Below, piece after piece: positions 52,168-59,893 of a DNA stretch of 64,000 nt. Numbering within the stretch: the first letter of the stretch is position 1; the number at the start of each line of letters is the position of its first letter. The stretch spans positions 57,506-121,505 of the forward strand of contig JAIQFK010000022.1 of the NCBI GenBank assembly GCA_020073305.1, in the 5' to 3' direction. The notes beneath the pieces are model-generated. The model had not been told where the DNA came from. It saw only the letters and a program-made list of their open reading frames with translations, and did not search any database. The position numbers were made by a program, and so were the translations under genes. The DNA comes from Terriglobia bacterium (GTDB lineage Bacteria > Acidobacteriota > Terriglobia > Bryobacterales > Bryobacteraceae).

Positions 52168-52566
52168 GTGAAAGCTCTGGATGCCACCCTGATGATTGCC
52201 GCAGATTATCCTCCAGCGGAAGAGTTACTCGGAACCATCTGGCTGCTGAAAAAAGAATATGCCCGCGCGCGGCGGCAGTTCGCGCATCTGGCTGCAATCG
52301 CTCCTGAAAATTTCGGCGCGCATTACAACCTTGGAATCCTCGCGATGCGCGAGGGCCGCATGGAGGAGGCTGGGCGGGAATTGCAGGCAGCTGCCGGGGC
52401 CGATTCCGGTGCCGCGCAGGCTCACGCGGCTCTTGGCGACTTCTATCGCGCGCAACGAGATTTGAATCGGGCCATGGATGAATTTCGCCAGGCTCTTGCC
52501 ATCGATCCTCACGACGAGACCTCCTCACGCAAGGCTCTGGAACTCCTTCCAGGGACACATCCGTAG
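52168..52566 (+). CDS. Short TPR protein, possibly N-terminally truncated
   Basis: About 132 residues, three TPR units: 'AEELLGTIWLLKKEYARARR', 'AHYNLGILAMREGRMEEAGR' and 'AHAALGDFYRAQRDLNRAMDEFRQAL', with a short helical cap at the end. The start is a GTG at 52168, seven bases after the GH9 stop; ATG 52192 is an alternative. The first repeat begins almost at the start codon, with no leader, which suggests that a longer TPR gene lost its front. It might otherwise be a small scaffold coupled to the GH9 gene. Confidence 0.65.
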   Translation: MKALDATLMIAADYPPAEELLGTIWLLKKEYARARRQFAHLAAIAPENFGAHYNLGILAMREGRMEEAGRELQAAAGADSGAAQAHAALGDFYRAQRDLNRAMDEFRQALAIDPHDETSSRKALELLPGTHP

Positions 52567-52666
52567 CCTTGCGCCAGCGGCACCCGGCGCGGCACGATCG
52601 ACGCCGTTTTGATAGATTGTCAGGCTGCGCAGCGTAGTACACCAGCGGCCGAGGAGGACCTGACCT

Positions 52667-53611
52667 ATGTTGAGACGCAATCTGTTTCGAGCGATGGCTG
52701 CGGGCGCTGTCGCTTCCCTGCGCGGACAACCTGCCGCCACGCCGCCTTCCAAACCGGCAACCCGCCGCATCGACGAGATGACCAGCCGCGAGGTGGAGTT
52801 CTATCTCAAGGAGGGCGGCGATCTGGTCTTCGTCCCCTTCGGTCCGGTCAGCGGGCACGGCGCGCTCATTCCCATGGGCATGCACGCCCACTGGGCCAGC
52901 GCGCTCAGTCTCCTGCTGGCCGAAAAAGCCAATGGCCTGATGTTTCCCACGACCTTCGCCTGCTTCGCGGGAGCCACCCGCACCTTCCGGGGGACCGTCT
53001 CGTTCCCCATTCACGAGCAGGTCTCGGTTCTGAAGCGCATCGCGAGTAGCTTGCATGCCGCCGGCTTCAAGCGCACGGTACTGGTCGCCGGAACAAATCC
53101 GGAAGACACCGGAGGGATCATCGCGGCGCGCTCCCTCTTCGATGAGACCGAGACACCCTACTGGTACCTGCAAGGCTCGCGCATCCTGGATGCCCCGGAG
53201 ATCAAGGCGATGTACGAGGGATACCCGGGGAACTTCGGGGAGACCCTGGTGGAACTGGCGAGCCTGCGGATCCTGGGACGCGAACGTCCCATTCCGCTGG
53301 AGACCTGGTCGAAGGAAATCAAGCACGAAGACGGCGGCGACCAACCCGCGGAACTCGCCGATGACATCAAGCAGGCCAGAAGATTCGGGGCGGTGGGCTT
53401 TCGCTACTTCGAGGAAAAGAACCACGGAGACCACGGCACGGCGGGCATCATGTTCCGCGGGAAGTCCGACATCGACATGACGGTGGAGATCCTGCACAAG
53501 TGCGCCGATCTGGTGGTTCCGGCCCTGGCGAATTTCGCGCATTACCAGAAATGGCTGTCGGAGCACCCCATGGAGTACATCAAAGCCACCGACCGCCTGG
53601 ACGAAAAGTAG
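52667..53611 (+). CDS. Creatininase-family amidohydrolase with leader
   Basis: A 314-residue creatininase-like protein. The leader 'LRRNLFRAMAAGAVASLRG' is Tat- or Sec-like. The family's metal-site motifs are 'PFGPVSGHGALIPMGMHAHW' (the usual 'ExHGxHLP' region, here with GHGALIP), 'LVAGTNPEDTGG' and 'EKNHGDHGTAGIM'. The first motif has glycine/alanine where many creatininases have glutamate and histidine, so one metal site may be altered. The ribosome site GAGGAGG lies upstream of ATG 52667. Known family members hydrolyse creatinine or F420-pathway and riboflavin-related amides; this one's substrate is unknown. Confidence 0.88.
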   Translation: MLRRNLFRAMAAGAVASLRGQPAATPPSKPATRRIDEMTSREVEFYLKEGGDLVFVPFGPVSGHGALIPMGMHAHWASALSLLLAEKANGLMFPTTFACFAGATRTFRGTVSFPIHEQVSVLKRIASSLHAAGFKRTVLVAGTNPEDTGGIIAARSLFDETETPYWYLQGSRILDAPEIKAMYEGYPGNFGETLVELASLRILGRERPIPLETWSKEIKHEDGGDQPAELADDIKQARRFGAVGFRYFEEKNHGDHGTAGIMFRGKSDIDMTVEILHKCADLVVPALANFAHYQKWLSEHPMEYIKATDRLDEK

Positions 53612-53650
53612 CGCGGGCAGTTGCCGCCGGGACGGACGCGATATGCTGCC

Positions 53651-54250
53651 ATGGTGACCGGAGAGAGCTTTTCAAATTGGCAGGCGCTGGCGCGCTGGCA
53701 GCACACGCGGGCGGGCAGACAGATGCTGCTCAAAGGCGATTCGAGCATGCGCATGCAGACGTGGGACGCTGTACGCAGCCTCGACTACCTGGCCGCTCAT
53801 CCGCTGGTAGATCCCCGGCGGCTGGCCTCCACCGGGCAGTCCGGCGGCGGGACCAACACCATGCTGCTGGCCGCCGTCGATGACCGCCTCGCCGCCGCGG
53901 CGGTTTCATGTGGCAACACCGAGAACATCGCCAGTGCAGATTTCAACCCGCCCGGCTCTACCGACGACGGCGAACACAACCCCGTCGGAGGAGGCCCCGC
54001 CGGTTTCGACCGCTGGGATCTGCTCTACCCGCTGGCGCCCAAACCTCTGCTCGTGCTGAGCATCTCCACCGCGTCAAGGATGCGCACAACCGTTGGGCCC
54101 AAGGGCTTGCCGTGTGCTGCTAGTGGAGCGTATGCACGAACTGGGCAGTGCCAATTCCGTGTTGGAAGCTGTTCGGGTGGAAGGTCCGGCAGAAGGTCGA
54201 TCTTATTTCAGCATCATCCGTCGCGCGTGCGTCCGCACTGCACAGCATGG
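53651..54250 (+). pseudogene. Decayed alpha/beta hydrolase gene (truncated at both ends)
   Basis: A recognisable hydrolase core remains: 'WDAVRSLDYLAAHPLVDPRR' and the nucleophile elbow 'LASTGQSGGGTNT', then 'APKPLLVLSIST', after which the frame loses all resemblance and there is no histidine segment. The N-terminal half (oxyanion and substrate-entry region) is missing too. The intact relative in this window is the hydrolase at 15937-17742. The fragment lies between the creatininase gene and the 3' end of the ABC permease. Confidence 0.62.
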
Positions 54251-54266
54251 CCGACAGAGCTGCGGT

Positions 54267-56726
54267 TTACTCGCAACGCAAGGCTATGATCGGGTCCACG
54301 CGGGTTGCACGACGTGCGGGGATGTAGCAAGCAAGGGCCGCGACCGCGGAAAGGACGACCGTTACGGCGGCGAATGTCACTACATCGGTGGCCTTCACGC
54401 CGTACAGCAGGCTGGACATCAGACGCGTAAGGCCGAACGATGCGGCAAGACCGAGGGCCACGCCAATAGCCGCAAGCACAAGACCGTGGCCAATGACCAG
54501 TCGCAACAACTGGCCCGTGCTCGCGCCGAGAGCGATGCGGATGCCGATTTCATTCGTGCGCTGCTGCACCGTATAGGACATGACACCGTAAATGCCGATG
54601 GCCGCGAGCAGCAGCGCGATCCCAGCGAAGATACCCAGCAGGATCATGTTGAAATTCTGGCGTGCGACGGATTTGGCAAGTATGCGGTCCATGGTCATCA
54701 CCCGGGCGACGGGCAGGTCGAGGTCGACACGCAGCACTTCCTGCTGCAGCGCACGCGCTAGCGTGGCCGGGTCGCCAGCGGCCCGGACCGCCCAGGAGGA
54801 CGGCAGGACACGGTTCCCCAGGGCCACCAGGCCGTTCGGTTCCTGGCCGACGGGGATATACATCACGGGCGGTGAGTCCTGGTCAATGCCGGTTTCGTGC
54901 ACGTCGCCGACGATTCCGACTACCTCGCGGGGACGGTCCTCCATCTCCGGAGCGATTCCTGTGCCGATGGTCACCGTCGCGCCCACGGGATCTTCATTGG
55001 GCCAGTACTTCTTCGCCATGGCCTCATTGACGATGAGCGTCCATGGGCCTGTGCTGCTGTCGCGCTCGCTGAACAGACGTCCACGGCGGAGCGGAATGCC
55101 GAGCGTCTGGAAGAAATGAGTGCTGACGGGACGATACTGCTCGTCGCCGTTGAACGGCCCGCCGTCGCGCGGAGGTTTACCGGCGATGGTGAAAGGCAGA
55201 TCGGGGCCGATCTGAAGCGGCAGTGCGAGGGCGTACGTGGCAGCCTGCACGCTGGGCAGCGACTCGAGGCGGCGCGTAAGCTCAGTAGCAAGCCGCTCCA
55301 CGCCGGCCGCAGTTTCATATTTCTTGCCGGCGAGAGAGCTGCTCATGGTGAGCACGGAAGCCGTTTGAAACCCGGGTTGCACGTTGTGGAGGGCAAGGAA
55401 GGTCCGGATCATGAGGGTGGCGCCGACCAGGAGCACCAGAGCGAGCGCGATCTCGGCTACGACGAGGGCGCTGCGCGTGCGCTGCCGGACGAAACCGGCG
55501 GTGGTCCGCGCGCCTCCTTCGCGCAGCGACGCGTTCACATCGGGGCGGGAGATTTGCAGCGCTGGCACGAGCCCGAACAGGACGCCGGTAAGAACGGATA
55601 CGGCAAAAGCGAACGCGAGGATGCGTCCGTCCATCAGGGCGAAGGGGTTAAGGTTCCCGGGCGCCGGGAGTCGAGGCAGTTCAGCCGGGGCGACAGCCAG
55701 GAGAACGCGGAGGCCGATGGCGCCGAAAAATACGCCGGCCACGCCACCGGCGATAGCCAGGAGCAAGCTCTCCGTCAGCAACTGCCGAAGAATGGCGACG
55801 CGGCTAGCTCCAATGGCGATGCGTATGGCGATTTCCCTCCCACGTCCGGCGGCGCGCACCAGCAGAAGATTGGCAACGTTGGCGCAGGCGATCAGCAGGA
55901 CGAAGGCAACCGCTCCGAGGAGGATGAACAGGGGCGTGCGCAGGTCGCCGACCATCATCGGACCCATGGGCTGGGCGGCAAAGCTCTCGTCGGGAGAGAT
56001 AACACTGGGATACAGTTTACGGAAGCGGTCGGCGACGACACGGAGTTGGGCGTTGGCCTGCTCGATGCTGATGCCGGGCTTGAGGCGCGCGCCCAGGAAG
56101 AGGAAATGGCCCTGGTTGGCGCTGTTGAGATCGGCCTGCTCGGCGAGGAAGAGGTCGGTTTCTGGCTCGCCGGCGAAGCCAGGGCCCATGACGCCGATGA
56201 CCGTGAAGGGCTCGGAGTTGAGCCTGATGGCGCGCCCAATGATGCCCGCGTCGCTGCCAAAGCGCCGCTTCCAGAGGCCGTTCGTGAGCACCACCAGGCG
56301 CGGTCCGCCGGGGCGGTCTTCCTCCGGCGCGAAGGTGCGGCCGATCATGGGGGTGACGCCAAACAAGTGGAAGTAGGCCTCCGATACGTGGACGCCCCGG
56401 ACCTGCTCGGGCGTGCCGGTGGCGCTGAGGTTCATGCCCGGTCCCATGAAGTCGTATACCGCGACAGCGTCAAGAAGGTCGGCTTGGCGGATGGCGGCGA
56501 ACTTGGGGATGGACATGGAGGGGCTGGCGCCGGTGCGGAATTTCCGGACGACGTTGACCAGGCGATCGGCGTCGCTATAGGGCAGCGGACGCAGGACCAC
56601 GCGGTCCACCACCGTGAAGATGGCTGTATTGGCGCCGACACCCAGCGCAAGGGCGAAGACCGCGATCAATGTGAATGCGGGATTCTTCAGAAGCGTGCGG
56701 ATGGCATAGCGACTGTCCTGGCCCAT
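54267..56726 (-). CDS. MacB/FtsX-type ABC permease of the acidobacterial orphan (ADOP) type
   Basis: An inner-membrane protein of 819 residues with two MacB-type halves: N-terminal helix ('FTLIAVFALALGVGANTAIFTVV', about 19-41), periplasmic domain, three helices around 'FILLGAVAFVLLIACANVANLLLVRAAGRGREIAIRIAIGAS', then a duplicate with 'EIGIRIALGASTGQLLRLVIG' near the end. Duplicated FtsX domains without an ATPase gene nearby are the hallmark of the ADOP group. Such proteins may pair with a remote MacB ATPase for peptide or macrolide export or act in envelope stress. The start at 56726 (ATG) is preferred to a TTG at 56735; neither has a clear ribosome site. No PadR regulator is adjacent. Confidence 0.92.
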   Translation of the reverse strand: MGQDSRYAIRTLLKNPAFTLIAVFALALGVGANTAIFTVVDRVVLRPLPYSDADRLVNVVRKFRTGASPSMSIPKFAAIRQADLLDAVAVYDFMGPGMNLSATGTPEQVRGVHVSEAYFHLFGVTPMIGRTFAPEEDRPGGPRLVVLTNGLWKRRFGSDAGIIGRAIRLNSEPFTVIGVMGPGFAGEPETDLFLAEQADLNSANQGHFLFLGARLKPGISIEQANAQLRVVADRFRKLYPSVISPDESFAAQPMGPMMVGDLRTPLFILLGAVAFVLLIACANVANLLLVRAAGRGREIAIRIAIGASRVAILRQLLTESLLLAIAGGVAGVFFGAIGLRVLLAVAPAELPRLPAPGNLNPFALMDGRILAFAFAVSVLTGVLFGLVPALQISRPDVNASLREGGARTTAGFVRQRTRSALVVAEIALALVLLVGATLMIRTFLALHNVQPGFQTASVLTMSSSLAGKKYETAAGVERLATELTRRLESLPSVQAATYALALPLQIGPDLPFTIAGKPPRDGGPFNGDEQYRPVSTHFFQTLGIPLRRGRLFSERDSSTGPWTLIVNEAMAKKYWPNEDPVGATVTIGTGIAPEMEDRPREVVGIVGDVHETGIDQDSPPVMYIPVGQEPNGLVALGNRVLPSSWAVRAAGDPATLARALQQEVLRVDLDLPVARVMTMDRILAKSVARQNFNMILLGIFAGIALLLAAIGIYGVMSYTVQQRTNEIGIRIALGASTGQLLRLVIGHGLVLAAIGVALGLAASFGLTRLMSSLLYGVKATDVVTFAAVTVVLSAVAALACYIPARRATRVDPIIALRCE

Positions 56727-56994
56727 ACCAATCAATACGCAGCGCGCACGGCGGAGTTCCAGGAAGAAGGCTGGCTGAGTCTAGGCCGAGGCGCGAGTAC
56801 GCGACCTTCGTTAGGGATTGCCTGCTTACCTCTCCTGCCGCGATGCGTTGAAAACGTGGCGCTTTGTGGCACGAGTGGCTTTGTGGTCCCTCCCGCCTCG
56901 CGAGGACGCGAGATGCCTCACCGCAGATCGTCACGCGACCTCTGCCCCCGAGCCCCCGTCTCGTAGTTGTCGTGAGATCATAGGCTGAGTAGTC

Positions 56995-57222
56995 GTGAAC
57001 ATCCAAATCAAACGCTGCTTTTGCTGACACGATATCAAGGCCCAGGCCGTCGGCCTGAAACTGGATATCGAGCGTGAATTGCAGGTGCCGGCTCGATTAA
57101 AGACCGGCGGCCTTGGCGCGTTCGACGTTTACGTTGACGGCGAGAAGATCTACTCCAAGAAGCAGACCGGCCGTATGCCGACCTCCCGCGAGATCATCCA
57201 CCTCATTCGCGAAAAAAAGTGA
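56995..57222 (+). CDS. SelT/SelW/SelH (Rdx) family selenoprotein with in-frame TGA
   Basis: A gene of 76 codons including the stop, with TGA at 57025-57027 read as selenocysteine. Reading through gives VNIQIKRCFC-U-HDIKAQAV, so the redox motif is C-F-C-U (CxxU), just after the first beta strand as in the SelW family. The rest is typical: 'LKTGGLGAFDVYVDGEKIYS' and 'KKQTGRMPTSREIIHLIREK', ending at TGA 57220-57222. An in-frame stop at 56986-56988 makes GTG 56995 the only start. A SECIS-like hairpin follows the TGA at the proper distance. The family's thioredoxin-like fold is thought to act in thiol redox control. Standard gene callers miss it because the TGA splits it. The alternative is a Cys-to-stop mutation in a CxxC homologue. 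Confidence 0.78.
57030..57070 (+). other. Bacterial SECIS-like hairpin downstream of the in-frame TGA
   Basis: An upper stem of six pairs (CAGGCC 57043-57048 with GGCCTG 57052-57057) closes a three-base loop GTC, which has G as its first base, as bacterial SECIS loops require. The loop begins 21 nt after the TGA codon, inside the accepted range of about 16-37 nt. A lower stem of seven pairs (CGATATC 57030-57036 with GATATCG 57064-57070) adds to it, with an internal loop between. It would bind the elongation factor SelB. The element lies within the coding region, as is normal in bacteria. Confidence 0.62.
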
Positions 57223-57318
57223 GAAGCAAGAAACGAGAACAGGCCCCGCAGGTTTCGCGCAAGGACTCCGGTCCTGCAACGTCGAACTCGAAATCAGTGC
57301 CTCGCCTGGACGCACGGT

Positions 57319-58647
57319 TCACCGGCCGCGCGCCGCAATGCCGACTGTCAATAAGCCAGTTCCCTGATGGAGCCTTGCCGCCTTCAGGCTGGCGCAGTAG
57401 GCCAGATTCAGCGGCAACGTCCACCATAGCTGAACCGGCGATCGCGACAGCCGCTTGGCCACACTGAGCAGAGAATAGAAGCGCTCATTCGCATACGAGA
57501 ATCCCGCCAACAGCTCGGATCTGCTCAGTCGCTTCGGCTGATAGACGATCTCGGTACGGCTATTGTATTTGCGCCAGTCTTTAGTTAGGATGCGCCCTTC
57601 GGCCTCCAGCCTTCGAAACAGAGGCGTTCCAGGATAAGGTGTCAGAATGTTGAAAGTCGCATTCTGAACTCCCGTCTGCTCCAAGAAATCAAGGGTGTCC
57701 TTGAATATCTCAGGCGTGTCATGATCAAAACCAAAAACAATCCCGGCCTGCACAGCAATCCCGTGCGCATGGATGCGCTCAATCGTTCTGGCGTACTCTT
57801 CCACCCGATTGAACCCCTTATGCACCTCGGCCATACTGCGTTGAGAGATCGACTCCAATCCCAGGAACAACTGCTTGCATCCGCTACGAGCCGCTGCCTC
57901 CAAAAGCTCGTCATCCTGACCCACGTGGATACTGGCCTGACTGCTCCACCACTTCCCGTAAGGCGTGATGGCACGAAACAAATCTTTCGCGTAGCCCCTA
58001 TCCCCGGCAATGTTGTCGTCCCAGAAGATAATCACCTTCCCTTGGAACGAGGCATACTCGGCCGCGACCTCGGCGACGGGTCGCTTGCGCAACCCGTTCG
58101 GGTACAACACGGCGATGGCGCAAAAATCGCAACGATTAGGACATCCGCGAGTCGCAAACAAAACCCCGCTGGTATGGTCGTTTCTGTGAAACAACGCCTT
58201 GCATGCCATGGGAACATCCTTCAAAGACGGCACGCCGGTCTGCCGGTACGTACGACGATACTCCCCCGCTTCGAAGCCCATCAAGAATTCTTCCCATAAC
58301 CCCTCGGCTTCTCCAATAAACACTACATCAGCGTGCTGGCTTGCCTCTTCAGGCAGCAGCGTCACATGCGGGCCGCCCATTGCCACACAGGCTCCGCGCG
58401 ACCTGAAGTGGGCGGCAAGATCGTAAGCGTGGTAAGCGCTGGGGGTGTGAAATGTGATTCCAACCACATCGGCTTCAAGATTCCGGTTGACCTCCTCGGC
58501 TTCTTCATCAATGTGAATTACGCGCCAGTGGGAAGGAACCCTGGCTGCCAGATAAGGCATCGTAATCTGCTGAAAGTTCAGGAAGCGCGACCTGCGCACT
58601 GTTCGAATCTCCGCCGAAGAGGCTGTGATCAACAAAAGCTTGGGCAT
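57319..58647 (-). CDS. B12-binding-domain radical SAM protein
   Basis: A 442-residue cytoplasmic enzyme. The N-terminal part (about 1-130) is a B12-binding-type Rossmann domain ('ADVVGITFHTP', 'VAMGGPHVTLLPEE'). The radical SAM core follows with the cluster motif C169-x3-C173-x2-C176 in 'RGCPNRCDFCAI', and 'NILTPYPGTPLFRRL' near the end, a typical class motif. Known relatives (BchE/HpnJ-like) methylate or rearrange lipids, porphyrins or hopanoids. The C-terminal 90 residues contain hydrophobic stretches ('WWTLPLNLAYCASLKAARL'), pointing to a membrane-associated substrate. The start at 58647 is an ATG. It is convergent with the selenoprotein gene. Confidence 0.92.
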   Translation of the reverse strand: MPKLLLITASSAEIRTVRRSRFLNFQQITMPYLAARVPSHWRVIHIDEEAEEVNRNLEADVVGITFHTPSAYHAYDLAAHFRSRGACVAMGGPHVTLLPEEASQHADVVFIGEAEGLWEEFLMGFEAGEYRRTYRQTGVPSLKDVPMACKALFHRNDHTSGVLFATRGCPNRCDFCAIAVLYPNGLRKRPVAEVAAEYASFQGKVIIFWDDNIAGDRGYAKDLFRAITPYGKWWSSQASIHVGQDDELLEAAARSGCKQLFLGLESISQRSMAEVHKGFNRVEEYARTIERIHAHGIAVQAGIVFGFDHDTPEIFKDTLDFLEQTGVQNATFNILTPYPGTPLFRRLEAEGRILTKDWRKYNSRTEIVYQPKRLSRSELLAGFSYANERFYSLLSVAKRLSRSPVQLWWTLPLNLAYCASLKAARLHQGTGLLTVGIAARGR

Positions 58648-59031
58648 TGTCGCTGAAGCAGATCAAAGAAGTTCATGACAGCTAAATCACGATTATCGTC
58701 CGTGGCGAGGCCGACATCCAGCCTATCTGCGCGGCACATTGCCGGACGATAGCGAAACGCCACACCTCCATCCCATCACGGTTTGCCGATGCAAAACGTC
58801 TTAAGGAACGCTTAGGCTGCGCCTAAAGGTTCAATTACTGTCGATAAATCCTCTCGGTTGTATCGGGGGTGCGTAAAATCATTATTATTCAGGCGCAAAC
58901 GGACGGCGGTCGAGGGCAGAATCTGGGTTGACACCCTGAAGCAAAAAGCGGCACGCTCGACTTGAATGCCGTCAACGCGCGTGCGCGTCATCACCTCGAC
59001 GGCACGAGATCAAAAGAGAGAAGCTGTTACT
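58648..59031. other. Intergenic region, 384 bp, nothing recognised
   Basis: No gene is supported. It is a divergent region and so should hold the promoters of the radical SAM gene and of the decayed Tat-leader gene. A small hairpin (TTAGGC with GCCTAA, about 58812-58826) has no T-run. An AT-rich patch lies near 58875-58892. Confidence 0.45.
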
Positions 59032-59776
59032 ATGATTCGCCGTAAGTTCATGAAGGTAGCCGGCGCCACCGCGCTGGCGGGGGCCACGGCCTCCAAAGTG
59101 GCGCGCGCGGATGTCCCTGATCACCTCTGGGCCGGATATGACTTCGGTCCCGGTCCGGTGCCGCGCGATCGTCTCAGCCAGGGCCCGTTCGGTGTCGAGC
59201 AGGACGAGGGCTGGCAGGTCATTGCGTCCACCACGCCCTTCGCTACGCTTCGATGCGGCCGGCATCAGTGACCGGGAGAACGGCGCCATGCATGTGCTGG
59301 ACCTGAACGCCAACTACTGGGCGCTGTGGACCGAGGCCGACAACCTGTTGGCCTACTACAAGAAATACCCCAACGCATTCGACACCCTACACCGGCGCAT
59401 GGGCTATCGCGTGCGGCCCTCCTGGGTCTGGCAGCGCAAACGCTACGGGACCAGCGAAATCATCGTTGGTATCGCCAACGACGGCGTGGCGGGCGTGCCC
59501 GGTATACTGCGCTTGTACGTTGAGAGCGAGGACAAGAAGGTGAGCCTCGGCGGCGGCCTGGATGCCGGGCAACCCTACGGCGGGCGCATCCGCCAGGCGT
59601 CATTCATTCTGCCCAAGGGGATGGAAGGGCAGAAGATGAGCCTCCGGGCGGAGATTGAAACGAAAGGGGTGCGGCGCCCAGTGCGCTGGGCCTGCGCCCA
59701 ACCCGTCAATCCGGACGGCACGTTCAGCATCACCCCCCGCAAGTTCGACAGCCCCGGCTGGCGCAAAGGCATCTAG
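59032..59776 (+). pseudogene. Tat-exported protein gene with frameshift and probable internal deletion
   Basis: The first frame (59032-59271) holds a clear twin-arginine leader (IRRKFMKVAGATALAGATAS) and then 'YDFGPGPVPRDRLSQGPFGV', ending at a stop. A second frame, shifted by one base from about 59250 onwards, continues with 'RFDAAGISDRENGAMHVLDL', 'ANYWALWTEADNLLAYYKKY', 'MGYRVRPSWVWQRKRYG' and a C-terminal beta domain ending at 59776. The two parts look like the two ends of one larger exported protein, with the middle lost and the frame broken at the join. The family was not named; glycosidase-like proteins with such C-termini are typical in these bacteria. Confidence 0.7.
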
Positions 59777-59893
59777 ATTAGCAGGCTGCTGAAAAACACC
59801 GGAAACAAGTTACCACCGCTGTCTCTGTTCCGGATTGCTTATTTGCAATGTCAGTGGCCTCCTCGGAAAACCCTCGTTGCTTCCGTAAGACTG

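Noticed and set aside
51893..53566. A 557-residue minus-strand frame across the GH9, TPR and creatininase genes
   Set aside because: It crosses three well-supported plus-strand genes and has no recognisable domain.
54897..56966. A 689-residue plus-strand frame opposite the ABC permease
   Set aside because: Same reason: the real gene is the MacB-type permease on the minus strand, which shows clear membrane helices and family motifs.
58812..58826. Hairpin TTAGGC-TGC-GCCTAA as a terminator or tRNA piece
   Set aside because: No T-run follows on either strand, and no acceptor stem or anticodon arm can be drawn around it.
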